This document shows positions 48,615 through 57,483 of a stretch of DNA of 59,207 nt, piece after piece. The translations under genes and the position numbers were made by a program. This stretch comes from Granulicella sp. (lineage in GTDB: Bacteria > Acidobacteriota > Terriglobia > Terriglobales > Acidobacteriaceae), in contig JANYLK010000114.1 of the NCBI GenBank assembly GCA_025357875.1, forward strand, positions 1 through 59,207. The letters are read 5' to 3'. The notes beneath the pieces are model-generated. The model made no database searches. It was not told the DNA's origin and saw only the letters and a list, made by a program, of their open reading frames with translations. Each line of letters begins with the position of its first letter. Position 1 is the stretch's first letter.

Positions 48615-49322
48615 TTATTTTCCCTTGACCAACACCAGCCGTCCGAAGCGCTCGGGCGTGTGAAAGGTGGTGCTCATAGGGGCTTTCCAGGCAATCGAAA
48701 ACTGACTCTGAGGTGGGCCCTGGCTGCGGAACAGGTTAGTTCGAAAGACGTTACCATCTGCCGGCGGGCGTTGGTCTATCGCGGAGAAAGGGATTTTCAT
48801 CGCACCATACCAGACCTTCAATTTAGGATCGATCCGCGCCGCCACATGGAACCCGGAGTTCCATGTCCATCCCACCTCATGATGCGGTAGAGCAAGGTTA
48901 ATGTCGAGGTCAATCCATTCGCCTTGCGGCGAAGCTTCGAACTCCTTGTAACGGCGGATATTGTGAAAATCAGAACCGATAAAAAGTTCCGCAACGTCCC
49001 ATTTCCAAAGCTCATTTGTCTCCGCTACGGTATCAGGGTTAGGCTTCAAGTACAGTTCCTCGTACGGGCAGGAATACAGCAAATAAAGGCTATCTCTCGT
49101 CCAGCGTGAACGAACCTCACTTCGGTACCTTGGGAGAGGCTTGCCATTGATATCCACCTCTATATAAATGGCCATCGCCGCTCGCCAGAATGATGAGTCG
49201 GGATTCGTGTTCAAAGGAACGTCCTGAACGGCGTAGACACTTTTGAAAGGTGCTGACCCAGAACTTTGTGCACAGGCGGCGCCGGTAACCAGAAACAAGC
49301 ATGTCGCTGCAAACCTATTCAT
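48615..49322 (-). CDS. Secreted CBM9-like carbohydrate-binding protein
   Basis: A 235-aa protein with a signal peptide (NRFAATCLFLVTGAACA). The single domain has CBM9-like wording: SRWTRDSLYLLYSCPY, WKWDVAELFIGSDFHNIRRYKEFEASPQGEWIDLD (key Trp, Asp and Glu), and WTWNSGFHVAARID. Such stand-alone domains bind sugar ends and occur in glycan loci. It lies 68 bases after the amidohydrolase on the same strand, so the two form an operon. It could deliver or protect oligosaccharide ends; no catalytic residues are visible. Confidence 0.8.
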   Translation of the reverse strand: MNRFAATCLFLVTGAACAQSSGSAPFKSVYAVQDVPLNTNPDSSFWRAAMAIYIEVDINGKPLPRYRSEVRSRWTRDSLYLLYSCPYEELYLKPNPDTVAETNELWKWDVAELFIGSDFHNIRRYKEFEASPQGEWIDLDINLALPHHEVGWTWNSGFHVAARIDPKLKVWYGAMKIPFSAIDQRPPADGNVFRTNLFRSQGPPQSQFSIAWKAPMSTTFHTPERFGRLVLVKGK

Positions 49323-49390
49323 TGATCAACTCCTCAAAAATGGATGCATGCTTTTCTGCTGTGAAAAATGCGCCAACAAGGTAAGTCGGT

Positions 49391-50593
49391 TCATATGGTG
49401 ATGTGCAGTTCGCGTGCAGCGTTCTCGTAATAGACCTTGCGCAAGATGGAATCGGGCAAGTTAATTCCGTAAATCTGCCAGCGCCCTTGGGGTGGAGTTT
49501 TTGCAGGAGCATAATCGAAATACTCGTCATTCGTCTCAAGGAATCGATAGTAAATTTCATACAGTTTGTCGTTGAACACCTGCTGCGGGAATTCGTCTCC
49601 GTGCGGTGTCGCGTCAGTCCCGAACAAAATCCTGTCTTGATGCTTTTCGAAGAAAGCTCTTGCCGTTCGCGGCTGGCGTCCCAACTCGCCAATGCGAGCG
49701 GCAATATCCACATGCAGGTTCGTGAAGCGACCTAGATTGTCTGACACACTGGCTAGGTTTTCCGAAAAGTTGCCCACATGAAGCGCAACGAACTGCGTCT
49801 TCGGATGCCGGGAGATAACCCGGTTCCTCGCCTCGATCAACTCTGCATTGCTCGGAAAGTCCTGCCCATGGAACGACCAATCGGGATGATTGTTAAGCTC
49901 TTCGAATCGTTCGTTGTAACGGTCAGTAGGTGTAAAAAAGGCAACGGGATCCGAGACATGGATTGCAACCGGCATGTTCAGTTGTCCGCAGGTATCCCAC
50001 ATTGAATCGAAGCGATGGTCGTCAATTTTTACTAAACTTCCTGAGGTTAGACTTTCTCTCAAATACAGGCCCAAGGTTTTGAGTATCTTCAGGCCGCGGG
50101 CTCCGTCCCGATGAGCCTGCTCGATAGCCTCGGCCTGAAGCTTTGGATAGTCAGGTGTCAGAAATAGTGAGTAGGAGGGCTCCGCGAAAGTATGGAAGCG
50201 ACCTGAAAAAGCCTTGTCGTACCTTCCGACCGTCTGCGCAAGACCTGCAGCATAACCTCCGGTAAGGTTGACCATCGAAACAATGTTTTTGCGGTCCATA
50301 ACCGCGAGCAATTCCTCAGGAGTTCCGAGGTACCGTCGCTCGGGAACCATCCCTACCCCAGCTTCCGACTTTGCTGAAACTGAGATATGAGTATGGAAAT
50401 CGATTACTGGATAACGCGCACGATCGATGTGCGTCACCGGAACCTGGAGCATGCTCTTGGGCTCATAATCCGCAAGGCTCAGCTCTTTCGGGTGATCCGC
50501 ACCTTGGGTCCCTTTGGGCAATGCTGCGCCTTGGGCAACCGATCCCCCAATCAAACCTAAACCGGTGGTGTACAACATCTGACGTCGATCCAT
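49391..50593 (-). CDS. Amidohydrolase-2 family protein, exported
   Basis: This 400-aa metal-dependent hydrolase starts with a twin-arginine-like signal (MDRRQMLYTTGLGLIGGSVA). The TIM barrel shows VIDFHTHIS near 63-71 (His67/His69 ligands), AIHVSDPVAFF, VALHVGNFSENLA and FGTDATPHGD, where the conserved Asp lies. The family includes decarboxylases and lactonases. It is the intact counterpart of the pseudogene at 28243-29293, although that one lacks a recognisable signal, so they may act in different compartments. It is not a NagA-type deacetylase by sequence. It is divergent from the APC permease. Confidence 0.88.
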   Translation of the reverse strand: MDRRQMLYTTGLGLIGGSVAQGAALPKGTQGADHPKELSLADYEPKSMLQVPVTHIDRARYPVIDFHTHISVSAKSEAGVGMVPERRYLGTPEELLAVMDRKNIVSMVNLTGGYAAGLAQTVGRYDKAFSGRFHTFAEPSYSLFLTPDYPKLQAEAIEQAHRDGARGLKILKTLGLYLRESLTSGSLVKIDDHRFDSMWDTCGQLNMPVAIHVSDPVAFFTPTDRYNERFEELNNHPDWSFHGQDFPSNAELIEARNRVISRHPKTQFVALHVGNFSENLASVSDNLGRFTNLHVDIAARIGELGRQPRTARAFFEKHQDRILFGTDATPHGDEFPQQVFNDKLYEIYYRFLETNDEYFDYAPAKTPPQGRWQIYGINLPDSILRKVYYENAARELHITI

Positions 50594-50938
50594 CGCTAGT
50601 TATCTCCCAATTTTCCACGGTAATCTTTAAAATTTAGCCAAGACAGCAGAAGGGCCTGTGTGTCTATCTGAAGGCTGTTGAACCTATTGCTAATGACTTT
50701 ACCACCTGATCTAGTTTTTATATGCACTTTCATTTCGTTTTAGAAATATTCACTAAACTTAGTTGAGCTTGCGTTATGATCGACCTTCCCATTGCATATG
50801 AGCTCAATTTCGGGCTTTTGATCGTTCGACTACGAACATCTTCCGTCTCCTCGTAAGGCAGATAAGTCCCCGCCGCGGGTGATTTTCATGTAAAAGGAAA
50901 TAAGAAGTAAATAAAAGCTCCAATCGTGGACGGAAACC
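50594..50938. promoter_or_regulatory. Divergent gap with a CTTTC-ATTTCGTTTT candidate operator
   Basis: CTTTCATTTCGTTTTAG at 50727-50743 contains CTTTC and TTTCGTTTT. Read on the other strand it gives AAAACGAAATGAAAG, sharing AAACGAAAT with 27107. It lies about 130 bases upstream of the amidohydrolase and 195 bases upstream of the permease. Nothing else is recognised in this gap. Confidence 0.45.
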
Positions 50939-52294
50939 GTGGAACTACCGATAAGGACAGAGTCTCACAAGGCGCCGCAGCTTCAGAGGTCATTGAAGCT
51001 GTGGCACCTCATTGTCTATGGAATCATCATCATCCAGCCCACTGCTCCGATGGGTATCTACGGGGTGGTCAGCAACATCGCCCGCGGACATGTAGTCACC
51101 ACGATCCTCATTGCAATGGTGGCCATGTTGTTTACTGCAATCAGTTACGGTCGCATGGCCCGCGTATACCCCCGCGCCGGGTCAGCTTTCACCTATGTGT
51201 CCGAGGAACTCAATCCCAAACTCGGCTATGTCGTCGGTTGGGCGATGTTGATGGATTATCTTCTCAATCCAATAATCTGCATTATCTGGTGCAGCCAGGC
51301 CGCTCGTAACGTCGTCCCAGGAGTTCCCTATGCCTTCTGGGCTGTCTGCTTTGCCATCCTTTCAACCTACCTCAACACGCGCGGCATTCAAACATCTGGT
51401 CGAGTTAACGCTATTTTGTCCATCGCAATGAGTTTGGTTGTCATTCTCTTCCTTGGCGAGGGTGTGCGCTACATATTGTCCACGGTGCACCCCACAACTC
51501 AGGATCTGATAAGGCCCTTTTACGATCCTGCAACTTTCTCTACATCGACCGTCTTTCGCGGAACCTCAGTCGCTGTCCTTACCTACATCGGGTTCGACGG
51601 CATATCCACCATGGCCGAAGAGGTAGAAAATCCGCGACGAAACATCTTGTTGGCCACCGTCTTCACCTGCCTCATCATTGGCATATTGTCCATGGTCCAG
51701 GTCTATGTGGCCCAACTTGCGTGGCCAGCCACTCAACCCTTTCCTCCCGCCATGATCGACACGGCTTTCGTACATGTAGCCGCACGCGTGGGCGGAACGT
51801 TTCTGTTTCAGTTGCTCAACGCGACCCTTCTGATCGCAAACTTGGGATCGGCAATCGCGGCCCAATTCGGAGCATCCAGACTCATGTACAGCATGGGGAG
51901 GAATGACTCTCTACCCAGCAGATTCTTCGGCGCAATCCATCCTAGGCATCACGTGCCCTTGAACAACGTTCTAGTAGTAGGAGGAATCGCTCTGACGGGA
52001 GCGTTCCTTCTCACCTACGAGCAGGGGGCGGAACTCCTTAACTTTGGAGCTTTCATCGCTTTCATCGGAGTCAACGCTGCCGCACTCGTACACTATAAAT
52101 TTCGGTCGAAGGAAAAAGTTACGCTACCTTTTCTCATCCCTGCACTGGGAATTTTGGTGTGCGCTTTTATCTGGGTTCATCTTAGCCGCAACGCGCAGAT
52201 CCTAGGCGTTCTCTGGATCTGCGTTGGGCTGATCCTAGCGTGGTTTATGCGCAGAAGTCACCGTCGTTCAGCCGTAGATGCAAACCCAAATTAA
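50939..52294 (+). CDS. APC-family permease
   Basis: This 451-aa inner-membrane permease has about 12 helices. The typical early motif is IIIIQPTAPMGIYGVVSNIARG, followed by YGRMARVYPRAGSAFTYVSE and the GFDGISTMAEEVENPRRNI loop. The amino acid-polyamine-organocation superfamily mostly moves amino acids and amines. Here, among sugar genes, it might move an amino sugar derivative or a breakdown amine; this is inference. It starts at GTG with a GGA-rich upstream. It converges on the AgaZ-like gene. Confidence 0.87.
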   Translation: MELPIRTESHKAPQLQRSLKLWHLIVYGIIIIQPTAPMGIYGVVSNIARGHVVTTILIAMVAMLFTAISYGRMARVYPRAGSAFTYVSEELNPKLGYVVGWAMLMDYLLNPIICIIWCSQAARNVVPGVPYAFWAVCFAILSTYLNTRGIQTSGRVNAILSIAMSLVVILFLGEGVRYILSTVHPTTQDLIRPFYDPATFSTSTVFRGTSVAVLTYIGFDGISTMAEEVENPRRNILLATVFTCLIIGILSMVQVYVAQLAWPATQPFPPAMIDTAFVHVAARVGGTFLFQLLNATLLIANLGSAIAAQFGASRLMYSMGRNDSLPSRFFGAIHPRHHVPLNNVLVVGGIALTGAFLLTYEQGAELLNFGAFIAFIGVNAAALVHYKFRSKEKVTLPFLIPALGILVCAFIWVHLSRNAQILGVLWICVGLILAWFMRRSHRRSAVDANPN

Positions 52295-52361
52295 GGCATT
52301 TCTGCATGCTAATAATGTGATCCGGACGCAGAACAGCGCGCTTTCCACTGCGTCAGTGCCC

Positions 52362-53651
52362 TCAACCCGTGGCCGGTAAAAGTCCTCGGCAAGCTTCGCT
52401 ATAACTGCTGAGTACCATTCTGATATTTGAAATCATGATTGACTTCGAATCATTCTTCAATTGTCCAGCGCGCACTTCATCGTATTGGCGTGGACAGTAT
52501 TGGCTCAACAGTGTCTCCGGAATGCCAGTCAATTCCAGATTGTGCAGGAGTCGGGTTACGGAAGCCTCAATTTCGGAAAACTTCCAGTAGTAGCGGAGGC
52601 GGTCGCTGTAACTATAAACGCGCAGCAGTCGCTGCTGGTCTGCATCCCCGCGGTAGTATTTTTGCCAATCGGCAGGATGTGCCAGCATGACTGATTCCAC
52701 TGTCTCGGTGAGATGAGATTGCTTGTCTGCCGGTACTACTTCGCGTTCAATAGCTGCCAGCGCGTAGAGTGTTTCCCTTAAAGCAAACGTCAATGCTGGT
52801 CCAACCTTCAAAATGGCAAAGCCATCGCGGATCAACTCCGCGTAGGCCTGTGGGCGCTGGTAGTCGCTGGAGTGCGCCTCCATCACCAATTCGTGATGCT
52901 GCTGTAGAAATGTCTGTAAATGCGCGGCCTTCGCTGCATCGTAGTCGACCACGGAATCATGATCGAACTCGACACCTGGCTGCACCACCAGCGCAATTAC
53001 GCGTTCCCAGGCGGACTCCAGGCCCGCATCGTGAAAGGCCGTCCAATGAACCGCGATCGTCTGCTCGGCTGCTTCGGACGAAGTAACCTCAAGCTTATTC
53101 AGAGCATGGGTTGCCCCACCGGGCGAGGGAACCTCAGTTCCTATGACATACACAACCGGTGCTAAACCCAGACGTATACGAGTAAATTCCGCAGCACTGC
53201 AGAGTTCAGCGGCCCGGCGCGCCATAACCACATCCGAAACGATCGCCCCATCGTCGACACAGCGCATACTTGCGTCCAGATGGACCTTAGTAAACCCGGC
53301 CTCGACGTACATGCAGATCATTTTTGCCGCTTGTTGCATGGCCGTCTTCGCATCCAGATGTTGCCAGGGATTTGGTCCGAGATGGTCACCGCCCAGAATC
53401 AGGCGTGCAGTATCAAATCCCAACTCGACCGCAATCTCGTAAACGTAGTCACGGTACATTGCGGGGGTCATTCCCGTGTAGCCGCCAGTCTGATTTACCT
53501 GATTGGAAGTCGCTTCCAGCAATAGACGTGTTCCATCCTCTTTCGCCTGACACATCGCAGCCCGGATTACCCAGGGGTGCGCGGAACATACCGAGTAAAT
53601 GCCCTGCTTTCCTCTGGATGAAAGAAGAAACTGTTGTAAATAGTCAGACAC
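52362..53651 (-). CDS. Tagatose-bisphosphate aldolase subunit-like, AgaZ/KbaZ/GatZ
   Basis: This 429-aa protein has the usual length of KbaZ/GatZ. It shows the family opening IYSVCSAHPWVIRAAMCQA, LLLEATSNQVNQTGGYTGM, LILGGDHLGPNPWQ, KVHLDASMRCVDD and YVIGTEVPSPGGA. In E. coli such proteins assist the class II aldolase GatY/KbaY; other bacteria carry AgaZ without one. Here no GatY/KbaY gene is visible. GAGG lies 7 bases before a GTG start. It follows the AgaS-like gene by about 40 bases, so they form an operon. It probably acts on tagatose phosphates. Confidence 0.9.
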   Translation of the reverse strand: MSDYLQQFLLSSRGKQGIYSVCSAHPWVIRAAMCQAKEDGTRLLLEATSNQVNQTGGYTGMTPAMYRDYVYEIAVELGFDTARLILGGDHLGPNPWQHLDAKTAMQQAAKMICMYVEAGFTKVHLDASMRCVDDGAIVSDVVMARRAAELCSAAEFTRIRLGLAPVVYVIGTEVPSPGGATHALNKLEVTSSEAAEQTIAVHWTAFHDAGLESAWERVIALVVQPGVEFDHDSVVDYDAAKAAHLQTFLQQHHELVMEAHSSDYQRPQAYAELIRDGFAILKVGPALTFALRETLYALAAIEREVVPADKQSHLTETVESVMLAHPADWQKYYRGDADQQRLLRVYSYSDRLRYYWKFSEIEASVTRLLHNLELTGIPETLLSQYCPRQYDEVRAGQLKNDSKSIMISNIRMVLSSYSEACRGLLPATG

Positions 53652-53691
53652 GGAAATACCTCAAGCTAAACGGAATTTGCTGCTCCACTCG

Positions 53692-54849
53692 TCAGGCGTA
53701 GATGGCGAATTTCTCAACTACGCGGCTAATGAGTCCATCAGGACTTGGAGAATCCGGCTTCAATCCAAGCTCGATAGAAGAGAAGAGGCCGAGCATCTGA
53801 CTGAAGATGATGTCCACTGCGGGACGGTATGCATCCTCGAGTTCGTCGAAAGCGTCGCAATGAAGACTGTAATCACTTGCCGCATCTATTTGCCCGACAG
53901 CTACGATCGTACGCACCACCTGCTTAGCGCGAATCTCGTGTAGCAGATCGAGGTCATACCTTCTTCGCCTGTCGTCCTTCGAAACGAACTCGACAAAGAG
54001 CGTTTCCATGTTCAATGAAGACATAGGTCCATGTCGTAATCCAAGGGTAGTCTCGTGCATCGTCTGAATATTGCCGGCCGTAAGCTCCAGCATTTTAAGC
54101 GCGGACTCGCGGGTGATACCTGAAAGTGCTCCAGAACCTACAAAGCAAGCTCTCCGGTACCCTAGCTGCGCAAGACTATGGGCCAGGGATGCGCCCTCGT
54201 CCAGAACGTAGTTGGCGGCCCGCGTCATCTTATCCAACGTAGTTTCGAAGTTTTCTTGGTCCCAAAGGTGGGCGAGCTCCTGGCCAAACAAGACCATATT
54301 TGTAAACGAACTGGTCATTGCCAAACTTCGATCGTTGACAGCGTCGTCGAGCACAATTACGCATGAATTATTGCTTTTCTGAGCTAACTCCGCCATGCGG
54401 CCATTCCTATTGCAGCTCACAAGGAGATGTTTAATGTTGGGGCTTAGCGTGAGTGCCTGCTCGAGAACCGACACCCCTTCAGGGCTGTCACCCGACCTGG
54501 AAAATGAAATCCAAAGGTAATTACGATCGGGGATTACAAGATCATCGCGATTCGTTAACAGATCCGTGCTGGCGACCACGCATACCTCACAACCCCAACG
54601 CCTGCGAAGAAGATTCGCGATTGAGTGACCAATGTAATCCGACGTACCTGCGCCAATGAGGTAGATGGTCCATCGCTCTGCATGAGGCTGTTTAAGAAAA
54701 CTCTTTAGTTCGGCCCTTGATTCGTTAAACAAACGATGAGTTGTCTGCCATGTGGCGGGCTGCTGGGCAATCTCGGCGGGAGTGTAAAGCAGTCCGAGTT
54801 CTCGTTTTTCACTGGTAGGAATGCTCAGGAGCCGCGATAGTGAGTTCAT
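53692..54849 (-). CDS. agaS: AgaS-like SIS-domain deaminase/isomerase
   Basis: This 385-aa two-SIS-domain protein resembles AgaS, the galactosamine-6-phosphate deaminase/isomerase. The first SIS domain has IYLIGAGTSDYIGHSIANLL and LWISFSRSGDSPEGVSVL; the second has CFVGSGALSGITRESALKML and MHETTLGLRHGPMSSLN. GAGGTG lies about 8 bases before ATG 54849; a longer frame to 54981 encodes a spurious hydrophobic extension and overlaps the divergent kinase start. It is co-transcribed with the AgaZ-like gene and divergent from PfkB, which gives three consecutive steps of a galactosamine route. Exact substrate is inferred from family resemblance. Confidence 0.82.
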   Translation of the reverse strand: MNSLSRLLSIPTSEKRELGLLYTPAEIAQQPATWQTTHRLFNESRAELKSFLKQPHAERWTIYLIGAGTSDYIGHSIANLLRRRWGCEVCVVASTDLLTNRDDLVIPDRNYLWISFSRSGDSPEGVSVLEQALTLSPNIKHLLVSCNRNGRMAELAQKSNNSCVIVLDDAVNDRSLAMTSSFTNMVLFGQELAHLWDQENFETTLDKMTRAANYVLDEGASLAHSLAQLGYRRACFVGSGALSGITRESALKMLELTAGNIQTMHETTLGLRHGPMSSLNMETLFVEFVSKDDRRRRYDLDLLHEIRAKQVVRTIVAVGQIDAASDYSLHCDAFDELEDAYRPAVDIIFSQMLGLFSSIELGLKPDSPSPDGLISRVVEKFAIYA

Positions 54850-54926
54850 GGCGTTGACACCTCGTATTGCGATAAAAAAGAAAGAATAGGAAGCTAAAGT
54901 AAAGCAGATTGATTGTAAAACGAATG

Positions 54927-54944
54927 CTATTGTAATAACAATAG
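54927..54944. promoter_or_regulatory. Perfect palindrome upstream of the PfkB gene
   Basis: CTATTGT-AATA-ACAATAG is a perfect 7-bp inverted repeat ending 8 bases before the kinase ATG, overlapping the ribosome binding site region. AAAACGAATG at 54917-54926 lies directly upstream and is similar to the AAACGA word family. The divergent gap between the AgaS-like and kinase genes is only about 100 bases, so one operator could control both. Confidence 0.5.
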
Positions 54945-54952
54945 GGAGTTCA

Positions 54953-55909
54953 ATGACACAGAAGCTTTTCGATATCACCATTGCTGGAGAACTGAATCTC
55001 GACCTAATTCTTTACGGCATTCCAGCGGAAATGCTAACCGAAAGGGAACTGCTCGCGACCGATTTCCAAGTCACCCTAGGCAGTTCCTCCGCGATCGTCG
55101 CGCATAACGCCGCAACTATTGGCGCCAAAGTGGCGTTTTCAACGCTGGTTGGAAGTGATGACTTTGGTCGCCTCGCAGTGGAGCGCCTGAGCGTTGTAGG
55201 GGTCGATACCTCACATACAAAGTGGCACAAGACCATCGCCACAGGCGTTACGCTACTCCTGCCACATGGGGATCGGCGCCACATCCTAACCTTTCCGGGG
55301 ACGATCGCAGAGTTGACTGTCGCTGATCTTGATTTTGAATTTTTATTGCAGGCACGTCATTTTCATCTTTCGTCCCTATATCTGCAACGGGGCCTGGGCG
55401 CTGACCTGCCAGACCTCCTTCGGCGGCTGAAACAGGCAGGCCTCACCATCTCCCTCGACACAAACGATGATCCTGACGATCGCTGGGGTTTTCCTTTAAA
55501 GGAAGTCCTGCCCTATGTCGATGTTTTTTTGCCCAGTGAGGATGAGATATGTCGGATGACCAGGTCTTCCAATCTAGACAGCGCCATACAGGCGCTGCCG
55601 CTAAGACCGCCGGTCATAGTTGTCAAGCGTGGTAGTCGTGGTTCGCGAGTTTACGAACTGGGGCGCGCCACTGATGTCACCCCTGTCAGCGTTGTGCCTT
55701 TGGACACCATTGGAGCGGGGGACAGTTTCGACGCTGGTTTTTTGCATGCGTACCTTCTTTCTAAGGATACGATCACATGCGCGCGTGTAGGCAATATTAC
55801 CGGCGCTCTTTCTACCCTGGCTCCGGGAGGAACGGAGGCTTTTCGCAACCCGGAGCTTCGAGACCCGTTTCTTCAAAGCCACAGATTCGCTGATCTTTTA
55901 ATGTTGTAA
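54953..55909 (+). CDS. PfkB-family carbohydrate kinase
   Basis: This 318-aa ribokinase-family kinase has the N-terminal ITIAGELNLDLIL and the C-terminal signature DTIGAGDSFDAGF (251-263) with catalytic Asp257 and the anion hole. Next to AgaS- and AgaZ-like genes, the likely job is phosphorylating tagatose-6-phosphate to the 1,6-bisphosphate, though it could be a hexosamine or 2-keto-gluconate kinase instead. GGGAG lies 4-5 bases before the ATG. It is transcribed away from the AgaS-AgaZ operon. It is cytoplasmic. Confidence 0.85.
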   Translation: MTQKLFDITIAGELNLDLILYGIPAEMLTERELLATDFQVTLGSSSAIVAHNAATIGAKVAFSTLVGSDDFGRLAVERLSVVGVDTSHTKWHKTIATGVTLLLPHGDRRHILTFPGTIAELTVADLDFEFLLQARHFHLSSLYLQRGLGADLPDLLRRLKQAGLTISLDTNDDPDDRWGFPLKEVLPYVDVFLPSEDEICRMTRSSNLDSAIQALPLRPPVIVVKRGSRGSRVYELGRATDVTPVSVVPLDTIGAGDSFDAGFLHAYLLSKDTITCARVGNITGALSTLAPGGTEAFRNPELRDPFLQSHRFADLLML

Positions 55910-56250
55910 CGACTCTCTAGGGGGTTACAAGTCCCTCCACAACAGGCTCCGGTAGCCGTATGTCGAGATAGCAAGCTGTTTAGCTCAAACCAGTCACCGA
56001 AAGATTGTGTTTGAATACCCGCGAGAGACGGGCCCCACGCGGGACAGCTCAAAATGATGGTTAGCAACACACCGAAAGGTGGCCTCGAAATTTTTGCAAT
56101 CTCACATCCTCCATTAGGCTACTTTACGCAGCCGAGTCGTTTCCTTTGTTACTGCTTCTGAGCCTTTGCGCCTCTGATACGGAATAAGGAGTGCGGTGTA
56201 TTTGTTGATGACCATAGTTAACTTCGAAACGTCAGGCTGGCCAGCCTCTA
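55910..56250. other. Intergenic stretch between convergent genes
   Basis: No gene is recognised. AGGCTGGCCAGCCT at 56234-56247 is a perfect 14-base palindrome just past the stop of the GH5-like gene (minus strand). Without a loop it is unlikely to be a standard terminator, but a hairpin with a small loop could form. Confidence 0.5.
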
Positions 56251-57483
56251 TCAGGTAAGCTTCCTGGACGTGCCCTCATGCATCTGGGTCAACTGGCCGG
56301 CTTCAAGTAAGTTAGCTTCTGCCTCCGCAATCCTAAGACCCGCTTTCCAGTTCCGGGTCGTCTGAGCGAGCCACTGATTAGCTGCGGCTACTGTTTTTGT
56401 CACCTGACCTTCGTTATCTGCACTTTCCAAAACAACATCCGCGCTCCGATTTCGGAAGAAACCGAGCAACGCAGCAGGTATGGAGGGATCGCGCACGGTG
56501 CCATCTGCATAAAAGACGCCATGCACATTGCCCCAGTGCTGAGCAATTATCAGCTCCCAGATGTACCAGCCCATCGGATGCTCCGCGTGCGCCTTCAACT
56601 CAACGTTATAAGGATTCGCTCGCGCGACGCAGCCCATCTCTGTCGTAAAAACGGGTTTGTTCTGCTGAGCGGCGAACTCGCGCGCTTCCTGAACGTGAAA
56701 ATTGATCTCATCACGCGTCCACGAATAGTCGTGGAAGGATAGGACATCCTCGCCCGCTGCCATCTCCTTCATGCATGGCACAAAAGCACAACCAACCGTC
56801 GCAGGTATTCGTTTATCGAGATCCCGGAGTACCGTTAGCATGTACTTTGCAACGTCCATTTGGTGCGCCTTGAACTCAGTAGGGTTGTCCTCAACGTCTG
56901 GCTCGTTTGCCACATCCCAAAAGACAAGCCCCGGTTCTTTCCCATTGCCTACGGCATCTACCAAGTCGGCGGCCCATTCTCTAAGCTGCACGTGAGCAGA
57001 TGGTTCGAAGATGTCTGACATCATCTCCCCTGGTGTATCCACCAAAATCAGCATCGATCCAATGCCGTGGGCCTGCGCCGTGCAGATGAAGTCGACCAGA
57101 TTGGTGCGAAAAGTCTGCTTATTCTTCAGCCAGGCGTTGTAGGACAGAAAAACACGCAACTGATTTAGATTTAGGTGTTGGGCGTAACCCATGTCGCGGT
57201 CAACTTCAGCATGGTTGTAGCGCAGCCATTGATCCGTGTAAGCGGCGTGCCGCTCATTATCCGCACTGCTGATCGTGTTGTAGTTGAACCCCCGCACATT
57301 TGAGAGATCCGGCAAAAGCCCGGCGGCCCGTAGGGTTTGGGCCTTCTCCATACTCATCATCCCAGCCGATAGCGGCGACAAAGATTGTCCCGCACGCGGA
57401 TTCATTCCCAGTTGGGCTGCCACACCGCTTGCTATCAGACTCGACATTAGTACAGCCCCGAACTGGCTCAAAAATTGGCGCAT
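56251..57483 (-). CDS. Secreted GH5-like glycoside hydrolase
   Basis: This 410-aa protein has a signal peptide (FGAVLMSSLIASGVAAQ). The catalytic TIM barrel has RGFNYNTI, NLNQLRVFLSYNAWL, VFWDVANEPDVEDN with the acid/base Glu194, LSFHDYSWTRDEI, and VFTTEMGC with the nucleophile Glu282. It belongs to clan GH-A and is closest to the GH5/cellulase-like group. GAGGGTAA precedes the ATG. It stands alone near the right end and extends the set of secreted enzymes; endo-mannanase or exo-glycosidase roles are equally possible. Confidence 0.85.
   Translation of the reverse strand: MRQFLSQFGAVLMSSLIASGVAAQLGMNPRAGQSLSPLSAGMMSMEKAQTLRAAGLLPDLSNVRGFNYNTISSADNERHAAYTDQWLRYNHAEVDRDMGYAQHLNLNQLRVFLSYNAWLKNKQTFRTNLVDFICTAQAHGIGSMLILVDTPGEMMSDIFEPSAHVQLREWAADLVDAVGNGKEPGLVFWDVANEPDVEDNPTEFKAHQMDVAKYMLTVLRDLDKRIPATVGCAFVPCMKEMAAGEDVLSFHDYSWTRDEINFHVQEAREFAAQQNKPVFTTEMGCVARANPYNVELKAHAEHPMGWYIWELIIAQHWGNVHGVFYADGTVRDPSIPAALLGFFRNRSADVVLESADNEGQVTKTVAAANQWLAQTTRNWKAGLRIAEAEANLLEAGQLTQMHEGTSRKLT

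Noticed and set aside
49391..50593. GalNAc-6-phosphate deacetylase (NagA/AgaA) for the Aga branch
   Set aside because: The motifs are those of the amidohydrolase-2 group and the protein has an export signal, whereas NagA/AgaA is cytoplasmic with different metal-site wording.
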